From Phoronis australis (taxonomy: Eukaryota; Phoronida; Phoronidae), in assembly GCA_002633005.1 (NCBI GenBank), contig NMRA01000093.1, forward strand, positions 889,296 through 953,295: a stretch of 64,000 nt of DNA, written 5' to 3'. The first letter of the stretch is position 1. Each line of letters starts with the position of its first letter. The position numbers were made by a program, and so were the translations under genes. The notes beneath the pieces were generated by a model. It had not been told where the DNA came from. It searched no databases and worked only from the letters and a program-made list of their open reading frames with translations. This document shows positions 40,401 through 52,400 of this stretch, piece after piece.

Positions 40401-43400
40401 TAGTGGGAGTGATTACAGGCTCAGTTCGACACCCAGTGAAGAGGACAGTTCGTCGTCCAGTGAACAGATCGGTGAGCCAAACTTTGATAAGTTTATTGTG
40501 GACTTGTCTAAAGTGTTGGAGCTATTTANCGCAGAACCAAGTGGCGGGAAACGCTTGCCTCCTAAAATGTCACTTCCGGAGTAGCGGACAAGTAATTTAT
40601 AACATTACGAAAAGCTGTAATTAAGTGGAAAATATGTCTAGGATAACCAACCAACCTTGTTTTAGCTCAAAATGACATGGAAAGAGGTTGCCTTCGCCTT
40701 TAAGATAAAAGTCTATCACTGAGATGCCGTATTGAGCAATTATACATTCCTCATTATGAACGACAAAGGAATCAATTCTAAGTAACCTACTTTCTTCGCC
40801 AACACCGCCGCCGCCATCACAGAGGTCGCAGGTTTTGGTACAATTCTCCGCCATGTATTCTTTGTATTGTTCATTTGTACAGTAGCCTTTTGCAGCCAAA
40901 TCCTCACAGTCTGTGCTGCTGTCTGTGCAATCTGCATAATAGAAAGAAATTGATTGGACAATTTTCCTGACGATAACTCACTGATAAAGCGAGTGTAATA
41001 AACACCAAATCTAAACTTGACGAGTTCTAGCCAAAAACAAGATATTGTGAGTTTTGTTTCGGGAATGCTGAGAGGAACTTAAGGGTTTTTACTAAAAATC
41101 AACAATTGGTGTTTTTTACAAATCCTCGATAAGTCACTTGTTATAAAGGCAAAAGCAGGACTCAGCTTAAAACTCTTAGCCCCTATTTCGCAAATTGGCC
41201 ATTATGGTCCTTGGCAGATTTGTCTTTTCCCAAAGTTGCCGGTAATTCGCTAAAAGCGTATGTCAGTTTTGCCAACTAGCACACTTTGAAAGTAGTTTTC
41301 AAATTTTCCTCCAAACTTCTGAGGGTTTCCGAGGATAACAGAGCATTTTTTGTTTCCGAGAACTGGACAGGAATGCCAAATAGGCCAAAACCGGGTTTTC
41401 TAATCATTTTAAAATTACCGATCTAATATTAAGTTATTTGAAAAAGGTAAACCAAAGCCAGACACAAACCCAATGCAACATTGTGAAAATAAGGTATGCA
41501 CAAACTGATGAATCCACACAGAACCCATAAAGGTTACCATTACGACAGGTTTAGTAATGTACTTATAGTACATTTACCGACTTTTGTGGATACAAAGCGC
41601 AAATCTAACTGTAAAAAATGTCATTGTCTCCATGCTGCAATGACATGCGTGTCTAGCAACAAGTGTTAGCGACTCTTTGTTTGGTGACATTTTCTAATCA
41701 TATATCTGAAGAGATAATGATTAGGTAATTTAGATAGAAATAAACTTTAGATCATTAATTTAGAGGCGTTCCATGAAAAATCTTTGTTAATTTTTAATTA
41801 TGCAAAAAAATACCTTGTAATTTACACTGTGCGTATATCAAAGCTATTATATCAGGGAAATGAAGTGCAAACTACAGAGGAAAGAAACTCGGGCGTTTGG
41901 ACGAAGACCACAAGTGTGCTGAGTATTTCGGAACTTAGGTGAGACTTTATACATGTAGGTTGTAGCCAGAAGCTAAATCACTTATTACAGCGTCAAGCGA
42001 TCAAGCTGGTACTTTTGCAGTGATCAATAATTGAGGATGGAACAATTTTATCCTGACACTCGGTTCTCAAAAAGTTTCGGATCTCGTCGCTTATCTTCAC
42101 ACCAATTTCCCATCTACGACACATGAATTGTCCCCCACTCGTGGTCACGGTTTCATTAAACAAGTTTTACGAAGTGGGGCACGTGTTGCTCCGATATGCA
42201 CCCATAACTTCTTTGTTGACGCAAGCTGCACAAACAGCTTACAGTCGCCTTAATAGATACACCGGCGGTGAGGGTACTAATACGTCACTGATGGCATGAA
42301 AAGACGCCGATAAGCCGATTACTGAAAGAAACATATCTTTCCGGTCAAGACGAATATGGTCAAATAAATATTGTTCGGCGAGCAGAATTCGAGAAGAATT
42401 TACCACAAAATTGCTAGCGAATTGTCCGGAAAAATCCTAAAGTAGGAATATCAATCAATGCTTCATACAAGGTACTTATCGGTTACATGGTATAATCCAA
42501 ACAAGAATTAACGGGTGATTAACATATAGAAAGTCTGAATAAATCATCTAAGAATTTCACAATGTGTGCATGTACACGAATTAAACGGGGATATGCATTG
42601 ATGAGATACTGCTGCAGGAGTACAGAAAGCGTTTTCGCTAGGTGACCTAAAGAGAGCGTGGAGACCAATACTGGATCTGAACAGTGATTTAGGGTTCAAA
42701 CACAAAGGCAATGTTGGGATATTGAAATAGAACTATGCATCCCAGAGCTGACACGTTATGTGACTTTGTATTACTAAATTTAAACAAAACTAGGAACCAA
42801 TTCTAAGTAACCCACTTTCATCGCCTCCGTCTTCACAGAGATTGCAGGACTTGGTACAGTTCTCCGCCATGTATTCCTTGTATGGTTCACTTGTACAGTA
42901 TCCTTCTGCTGCCCATTTTTCACATACTGGGCTGTTGTCCGTGCAGTCTGCGTATGAAAAAAAAGGTTGAATGGAAAATGCTAACGATGCCATTTAACGC
43001 GTTCGTGCAATGTATTTTTGAACTTTTCAAGGTTTTAGTCCGTGTGTAATAACTTTATCAAATCTAAAGAAGTACTTGAAAATAGCAGAGGAATTTTGTA
43101 TTTTAAACACAATGAATGATTTTGGGGTTCCTCACCACGTGATGTCATCAGTGGAAGATGTTGATCAGTTGACAGTATAGATGCAATGGCAGACAGTAGT
43201 GATTTTTTAAGTTACAGAAACTTAATGAGAGAGAAAACGGTATTATTTACATTACACAATAATAATACATTGATTAAAATTTGATTTCAATTAGGATGCC
43301 TTCTAAAGGTTATTGAGCGAGGTTCGCGAGTATTATGAAGACAGGTGTTGAGATGGGGGCAAAAACGTCACTTAAATGAAACAGCTAGAGTTAGACCTCG

Positions 43401-46400
43401 TCATGTTAGCAGACTTTGCGTGTTTGAGGCCGTACAAAATCGACCCTCCCGCGAGTGAAGTGTTCAGACCGGTAAGAAAAGCCTTTCTAGTGAATCTCGA
43501 GTTAATATTAGATTAACATAAGTGTCGAGTAGTACGTGTCTCGAACTGTTAGTCCAACTGAATTTATTATACCCTGGCTGTTAAACTCCAGTCGTGAACT
43601 GCGGACACTGATATCATTTCTTCGAATATCGATGTTGATTGTATATTATTTCTTGTACATGTAAGTGTCAATTCGTTTATGTCTTGTCTGTTCCAAAATT
43701 ATGAAAGGTTTGTACCATTGATATTCTTTGATTACTTCGGTCCAGTGTCCGACTCCAGGGTCTGTTGCAGCTCCGTCGTGACATATACAATCCCATTTTG
43801 CTATTGGGCATTGACAAACATGTTGACAGCAAATCATTTCCACAAAATCTCGAACAAGAACTTACTGCAATCACGTTCACTTTTATAGTCACAATTTGAT
43901 GCTAAGGCTTGTGCTCCAGATGTGCCTGACAACTACGTTCCCATCGATGGCATAACACAATACACTTTTCCTCCTTAAAATGGATTTACACGTTGGAGAA
44001 AACTTCATCAGATCTATGTTTCTGAGCACAGCTAGCTTCTACCGTGTACTGCCATTCCCGTGTCTCACGCACGAACCTGTGCCATTTCTGGGAGATCTCA
44101 GGATTTTGGAAACGCACAAACTGTAATTGTTGGCTGATTGCCATTACTGCATCACCCGCACATTCAACTTTTCATATTACTACGGCTCGCGGCTGGTGCA
44201 GAACAACACAGTGGCAGAGACTGGCTATTCTAATGACGTCACACAATCTTTGCGTTTAATACTTTATTAAAAGGACACAGATTGAAAAAGAAATTCCTAA
44301 AATATCTTATCAAACTTATTGGTAATCGAAATCAAGCATTTATGACCATGGTGTGAAGGGCTGAACCAATAAGGCGATCGCATCGTGCATTCAATTTCTT
44401 GCGAGAAATCCTAACAATCATTTTCATTTTGGGATGTGCTGAGACGTTAGGTGCCGTTCATTAAATTCTACATTTCACACTTAATTGACTTCAAATATTA
44501 TTAATCCAGATTTTTTGTAAAAATGGAACATAAACGGGATAAAGACTCAATATTACTCTGTGATATTGGCATAACCAATGTCTTCTGGATACACGTAATA
44601 CTTGCAAGGGTCATCTGGCAGCCGGTGCAAGAAACGCTTTTTGTAGTAGAATTGCAGATGCTTGATGGTTCACAATCTCAAGTACATGTGTTAGTGTAAG
44701 ATACGTGATTCAGGCACCTACAATGTACGCCTACTGGAGAATCAGTGTCGCGGGCGCAGGTGTGCTCGCTGAGCCTCTTCGACATTCACAAAAGAAGACA
44801 AGAAAACGAATCCTATAGAAACTCTTAGAGATGTCAAAATCACCGTGTAGTTTCATTCTCGGCGTTCAATTTGAAGATAAAAATTGACAAAAATGAATTT
44901 CAAATTAGGGAATGAAAGGTGCATGTCAAAATGTGTGCTGAACGCTTACGGAACATGATTAAAGACAGCATTTAGCGGCTAAAACACCTTTTTGACATCA
45001 GAAATGTATGTATTGTTCATAAAATATTGTTTCTGCTTCTTACGTACCACAGAAAGTAAGTAATTGCGCCGCAAATTACACCGCTCATAATTCGTAGTCC
45101 CTTCGAACGCCCCAGAAAAAAATTTCAACAAATCAGGGTAAAGTGGTTCAGATGACATCACCGTGCCCTCGAAATTACTCGGAAGCCACACTGCGTAATA
45201 GCTGAGTGCCAATGGATATTCTGTACTTGTCGACCACTGGGCTTAAATGCCACGTTGCGTGGTGTACGTGAGTACCATTGTCAGCGGCAATGGTATACAT
45301 GTACATTTGCACAACTTCTCCACCGATCCCACCGTGTACCATGCGTGGAGATGATTCGTATCCACAAGGACTTCGACAAAATTCCCGATCAGCAAGATCT
45401 GTGCTAGAGTAAGTACAAAGATGTACACAAAATCTACAGCGTGGCACCGATGTGGGTAGAAATGACTGAAAAAATGACACAAAAGTAGTGTCATTAGAAG
45501 CTACCAGTTCTCCTTTGAGAAAACCAAATTCGTTTTAACGAAGATGGCATAAACTTCGATTGGTGCAAGCACCATCTCAATTTTTTGTTTGGCGCTAAAT
45601 GGGGCTACTGTATTATAAAAGGCTTACTTGATAAAGGACTGGGATATGCTATGACACAGTATGTTGGTATTTTTCATGAAGATACGTATTTTAGATATAA
45701 AAATAGTCATTTTGGCACCATATTAGGCCTTTAAGACCTCATGCAGACTGTTTTATGAACGCGTATTTGTAGCCTAGAGTTTATCTGGTGATTAAGCTAC
45801 CAAGGTCTCAGAGATCAATGCTTGATTACAAAATAGCAAATGTCTGACCCGTGATGCCCAAAGGTTTTACATTCCTTAGTCAATATGTCACTAATCCTGA
45901 AACCAGTCACAGCCTCGCGGTTACATTATTTGTATGAATTTGATGAGGTGGGCACGCGTGCTACGAGGTGAACTCCTACTTTCTGAATTGCTCTGTGCAG
46001 TGCGTGTGGCTCACTTCCTTACTTTAGTCTGAAGACGTTGCGATGCCTCCTCCACACGGTCGTCATACAGATTCCTGTCGTTATGATACGTTTCAGTCAT
46101 AAACCTTGCACTTCCTCTAACGTTTGGCCACCGGAGCTTATCAGACTCCGTTTTGACGGTTGATCTGTTGCTGAAACACCATCTGCTCCCACAACCACGA
46201 TGAAGGGACCTCAGCGGCTGTCGGCACGCTCCTCAACAACACCTGAGATTTCCAGAAATGCCGAGAGCCTTTCATATCTCTCTGATCTTCGTAATGAGAA
46301 AAGAATACAGGCACACCTAATCTAGACATGGAAGCAAAACACTAGATAGAACAGTGCTGCATTCGGTCATTGCACTTCAGTAGCTTCAGTTTCCAGACCT

Positions 46401-49400
46401 TCATCACCCTTGACCCCCATGAGACAGTGAGCATAACTTACACTGATTCCTGAGCAGAATTGCACAATATGACGACATCTGGATATAGGGTTGTAACCAC
46501 TATTAGATGCAGAGCTGACCCTGTGTATTGTTGTCAACGGCCATACAACATTTCCGTATCAGTGGAAATTACTCGCATCTTCCAACTGCTTGGAATGCCT
46601 TGGAAACCTTTTTGTGTTGGTGCCTCACCAAATCAATTACAATTGAAACATATTTCAAAACCTTACCAATTCTTTTATATATTTTCTTTCGTAATTGATG
46701 CACTTTAATTTGACAGCACGTGTTGAAGAGTTTCAACACTTCCACATCCCTTCCACCAGTAGCCCCCTTCTCGTTTTCGCAATTGACTTCGTAGTACAAG
46801 GAAAATGATAACGCTCTACCGAAATAAAATCTGTTGACGAAATTTCCTTTTGGCAATCACGGCTTTCTGATATTGTCCAAGACCCTAATACCAACAGCAA
46901 AAGCGTTCATTTTCGTTCATTTTCGTCCCAAACCTCTGCTAAAACCAAGATCCCCTTACCTTTTACAGAAGCTGATGAGGCCTTTTAAAGGGGATTGTGC
47001 CCAATTCGTGTCGACCTCGGACTATACTCCACATGTAGTTTACAGCTACATGAAGCTGAATCCATAAATCAGCACTAAATTGATAATCACGTTTAGAAAG
47101 TGATCGTACAAAACTTTTCCGATAAATCAACGTCTACCAAAATGTATCTTTTCGGTCAAGATGGATTGTCAAATTTAAATGTCTCGGAGAAGTATTCGTC
47201 ATCAATCTTTTTGCGTGAAGTCCAGATATGGCAGCTTCCGGTAAGTAAAAATGAAAACGCTTTCGGAAGTGACCGTTCGTACTAAACAATGAAGCAACAT
47301 TTTCAAGCATAGAAGGCGTAATCCAATATTGAATAAATGGCGGATTACCATACACTGTATAAAAATACTGAATCAGCGTTGTAAAAAGTTCACCAAGTGC
47401 GCAACGAGTAGCTAGAGATGTTACAAAGCCATTGAAGAGATACTGCGGCAATAGCACAGAAATGCGACCTATTTATCCCAGAGCTGAAAGACTATGCGAT
47501 TCGTATTATCAATTTTAAACAATATGGAATTTAGTTACTCACTTTCACCACCACAGCGCTTACAGGCCTTGGGACAAACCGTATCCATCAAAATCTTGTA
47601 TTTCTCCACTGTACACGAGCCTACAGCAGCCCAAAGGGTACATTCTTCCATTTTGTCCTCGCATTCTGCGTAATAGAAAGGGATTTGCTGAAAACTATTC
47701 CTGACACCACCGACAAAATGCGCTTATTGTACAATGAGATTAAACATTAAGCATGCAAATTCAAGCCAGAGTTTTTGTGAATTGGTGTTTGTGGTTTGCA
47801 GAGATGAAAAGAAAACAACAATTCGTGTATAAATTGACTTCAAAATTACTGATATAGCATTCACATACATGTAATTGTAAAACTGAACGCGTAAGTGACA
47901 AACTACAGTACGTCCTGCTGCGACGTTATCATTCAAAATGATTTATAAATTCACATAACACTTGTAAACAAAAACTGACAACCGGCGCTAGAGATGATTT
48001 ATATGCTACACGTTAAGCTGGTTTGTGATTTTTAATTGCGACTTTAAACGGTTTACAGTTTTTGTACTCACTTTCAGGGCCGCCAATGCAGAGCTCGCAG
48101 GCTTTGGGACAATTCGCGTCCATGTATGCCTTGTATTGTGAATTTAGACATTCGCCTACACCAGCCCAATAGCCACAGAAGGGGTGTCTGTTCTTGCATT
48201 CTGCGTAAAGAAGAGGAATATGCTGGGCGTATTGCTTTATAATAAGATATTACGCGTGAAAGATCAAGCTAGAAATCATTCGTTGTGATTGCTGAGATGA
48301 ACAGAAAACGGCAATTCGAGTTTAAACCAAGATGATATAGCATTGACATAATAGTAAAACTGAAACGTAAGCGACAAAAAGCATAACGTTCTACTGCGGT
48401 ACTAGCAAACATTACGGTTTATAAATGTTAGATGGTTATTTTTGAAAGAACTATCTGTCCCAGACCTAAACAATTAAGTAACTTTAAATTAACCTATCTC
48501 AACAATGCAAGAGATATTTCTAAATTACTCACCACACAGATCGCAGGCTCTAGGACATTTTTTGGACATGTATGTATTGTATCTTTGATGTGTGCAGTAG
48601 CCAAGATCAGCCCAAGCCTCACAGTTATTGCTTCCGTCCTGGCAATCTGCGTAACGAAAAGGAATCTGGGGAAAAGTGTTTTTGACGCCATTCCACAAAC
48701 AAAGAGAACGTATTGCGCTACAAATCATACGAATGCAAATTTTAGCCAGAAATCCATTGTAAAATTGAGGAGTTTTTGACTAATACTCTAGAAAATAGAA
48801 CGACGTTTGGCAGAAATTACAACGTATTCCGGATCCAAGTCTAATAATCAAAAATATGTATTCTACATTAAGCATAACGTATGTAAGCTCTAGCTAAGAA
48901 TCAGATGACCTGAGCATCATACTGTAAGTGCCGAGATGAAGTTAGATCTGTAAACTAAAATTGACAAATTATTTTCAAGTTTACCTCAAACACTAGTGAT
49001 ATATCATGGAAACTTGAAAAAATTGAAAACCAAGTGAGACAAAACACAATCTTAGTCTGCGACATTAGCATACATAATGACTTATAATTACACATAAAAA
49101 TGTCAAGGGCAATCTGGTAGCCGGCCCCAGAAACGTGTTGCAATTGTCGCAACCTTTTTCATATCATTTTACTAATAGTTGATTATCCCAGACATATTTT
49201 TCATTTACACACCGGTGACCTAAAGTCGTGAATATAAGCATAATAAGGAGTTGATTGTCATACTACCCAATTTCCGTTAGCAACTGCTCATGTGATGTCA
49301 TGGACATATATAAGCCTTTACAAATATACGTGTTTTGACAATCTTAATCCTTGTTTGTATCGGTAAGCAGAGTTTTAAAATGGTGTCTGATATCGCCGGC

Positions 49401-52400
49401 CATTTTGAATGAGGCCCTAAAGTCGTGAACGTTTCGTTTAGACGGAAATGCACGAAGTATGATCACACAAGTCAACTACAGTGCTAACAGTTACTCTAGA
49501 TGACATCAAAATGCATTGCATTGTTTATTGATTCAGTTTCAATTGACATAAATTGTTATACGTTTTGCACCCAACTTTGATGTGCACAGACGTTTTCAGT
49601 GAGGTTGTTAACGTAAATCGCTAAGAATCCAGCATAAATTATCACTCTATATTTTATTGCTTTGGTCTTACAAAGCTTGACCGACCCTGGGACATTTTGG
49701 TACATTGTACTGGCCACCCCTGGAGCGCGTGTTTGAGTAAATCTGAACGATAAATATTTTCGAAAACATATCCCAAAAATGCAAAACAAGTGATTTAGCG
49801 AAATATGCTGTTTTTAAGATACATTCGAAAAAAGAAGCCACTCACTCACTGTTGTTATCATATTGTGAATACGAACACGTCCGGGTATTCGTTTGACGGT
49901 CGTAAGCAGACGAACGCTGGAAACTTCAACGCCAGATGGCGCAGGACATCGCAGAAGAGGAAATAAGATCGTTAACGACTTTAGGGCACTCACGACTTTA
50001 GGACCTCTGACGGTAATTGACGTTTAGGGGGTTAATTTGTTTTCGCATAATCTAACTGTGTGACCTGTCGAGTCAGTCATTATTTTATTGAGTTTGTTTA
50101 TTATGAGTCAGTCAACATGCGGCACAGTTGCTACATTGCCGGGATGTGCTCATCATCGTCTCACGCGCACACTGCAGTATGCCACTATATCGCTTTCCCA
50201 AAGATGACACACTCTGCCGCACTTGCCTCGTTCGTGTGAAGAACGCAGCGTTACCTGACCACGTAATGTGCAAAGCAGTGGAGGATTACCGAGTATGTGG
50301 CACGCATTTTCTGCCGTCGGATTACGAAAGATACGTACAATACGCAGAATTGATGAAGCTTCCTGCAAAACAACGCCTGGAGAATGATGCCATATCGTCG
50401 CTATGGATTCCCGGCAGTGCTCCGTCACCACCCCCGTGAAGTGCATTTTTGAAGCGAGAAGCTTCGCGAGCTGTGGCCTCTTCAGTTACTATAGGACCTT
50501 CATATACTGAGACCCGTGCCTCCGAACGAACCCCAGAGCGTGCAATTTCGGAAACTAGCAGTGACTCGCCCTTTGCTGGTGTTGTCGGCAGCCCAGAACT
50601 TGTAAGTTGCCCTTCAGGAATGTTGAGTAGTGGGAGTTAATACAGGCCCAGTTCGACACCCAGTGATGAGGACAGTCCAGTCAACAGTATGTCACGCACG
50701 TCACTGTGAAATGGGTCGCCAGCTCCAGCCATGTACAGGTTACTACAAACTAAACGATCTCTAAAACCAACGTCAGTGAGTTCTCTAACAACCTTGCTTG
50801 CCGTAGGCTACTCATCGATAGGAAGTGGTGACAACAACTTTCAGGGAACCACCATGAAAGGAACAGTAGAACAGATCCTCGCAATAAACGCAGGAACAAC
50901 ATGGCGGGATTTTCCTAACCTCCTTAACGTCAATTCCGGTGTAGGGCACGACAATTTAATTAAATTACGAGATGCCGTAATTAACTGAAAATATGTCTGG
51001 GATAGTCAACGAACCTTATTTTAGTAAAATGACATGAAAAAGGTTGGCTTCTTCTTTACAATGTTTGGTGAGTTCCAAATGGAAATCTACGTGTAAGATA
51101 CACCCTACGAGCACCAGATTACACTGACGAGTTACTATCTAAACACAATAGAGTCGACAGACCACCAGCAAGTAGGATGTTTACCTCAATAACGTTGATC
51201 AATCAGTGTCCCGAGGCGGACGAGTCCACATTTCTAAAATATCACAAAAAAACAAATCCCACAAAAAACATTGCCTGATTGCACAAAATAACTCCCACTA
51301 TTTTCTCAAGTACAGAGGTTATAGTGATTAAACCTGAAAGATGAAGCAACTTTCAATTGCTTAATTTGAACGACATAGGAATTAATTCTAAGTCACTAAC
51401 CACAGAGATTGCAGGTTTCGGTGCAATTCTCTGCCATTTTTTCCTTGAATCGTTCGTCTGAACAGTAGCCAAGACGAGCCGAGTCCTCACAGGCTGTGTC
51501 TTTGTCCTTGCAATCTGCGTAATATAAAGGAATTTAATGAAACCTGTGTCTGACGTCATTTCACAAATCAAACGAGCCTGTTAGACACTTATTGAGTATA
51601 TGCAATGTTATAATTTGGGCAGAAGTCAAGAACATGGTCAGATGGAATGTGGTAGTTGAAGTGTACTTAAGAAATAACACAACAGATACGACTAAGAAAT
51701 ACAATGTCAGAGATCTGTGCGTTAGTACGAGGATCGGTCAACAGGACACTCATTCAACAAGAGTCCTACAGCATGGATAGGAGATATGTTAAGGTTAATT
51801 AATTGACCTTATCCCTACAGAGGGTGATATCGTACACTGTACTTACATTCCAAGTGTACTTAAGTAACATCAGGTTCCACTTGCATTAATGACCGATCAT
51901 TAAATAAAATATCAATTACTGGATTTAATCACGTCCTCTCCATTCACGCACAAACAAATGCATAGCTGCCTATTAAACTAAACATACACTAAACTTATGA
52001 CATCTGCCTTGGGCCTTCAAATTATCGTGGTAACGGAGTCCCGTTACATCCTGTGCACTTTTATGAATCAGTGATTTTTGAGATGGCCTCAAGGTCTCGT
52101 GTTCTCCAGAATTACATTACACAACCAATCAGGTCAGTTTGTTTTTCAAGCACCGTTCTGACATTGGTGCAGTTAGGTCATGACTTGGAGAACAGGTCCA
52201 TCTATTCATCTAGAGGCTCATCCATTTGACCAAAGAAATTTAAGGCAGACCAGGCCACGTGTCCGATTGCTTTTATAAAAGCCTGCGAATCAAAATGCTT
52301 TATTGATATGTCAAATATTGCAATGGTCATGATTTTTCTCCAAAGGACTTCTTACGGACAAAGCGGACAGTCTAGTGATCATCGAGACCATTTTTCGCTA

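Larger units (their letters stand above)
42948..47542. other. long ShKT intron with transposon remnants and a lost-exon scar
   Basis: It contains the decayed acidic ORF/THAP pair (43.3-44.1 kb) and, at about 44,700-44,830, a piece of the conserved intron block without its exon. Two neighbouring minus-strand frames at 44,979-45,212 and 45,175-45,480 are unassigned. No other gene is seen. Confidence 0.45.
49147..51058. mobile_element. decayed THAP transposon copy 3 with a nested insertion
   Basis: The left terminal repeat (from GCAACCTTTTTC at about 49,150) and right terminal repeat (about 50,975-51,058) match those of the 40-kb element in inverted orientation; the outermost bases and the TTAA duplications are no longer clear. 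Between about 49,205 and 50,015 an unrelated segment is inserted in the left terminal repeat, after which the element continues (GTCGAGTCAGTCATT corresponds to the intact leader). Confidence 0.75.

Noticed and set aside
44979-45494. Two adjacent minus-strand frames as a gene
   Set aside because: They are in different frames, lack clear splice sites and match no motif I know; possibly an old pseudogene.
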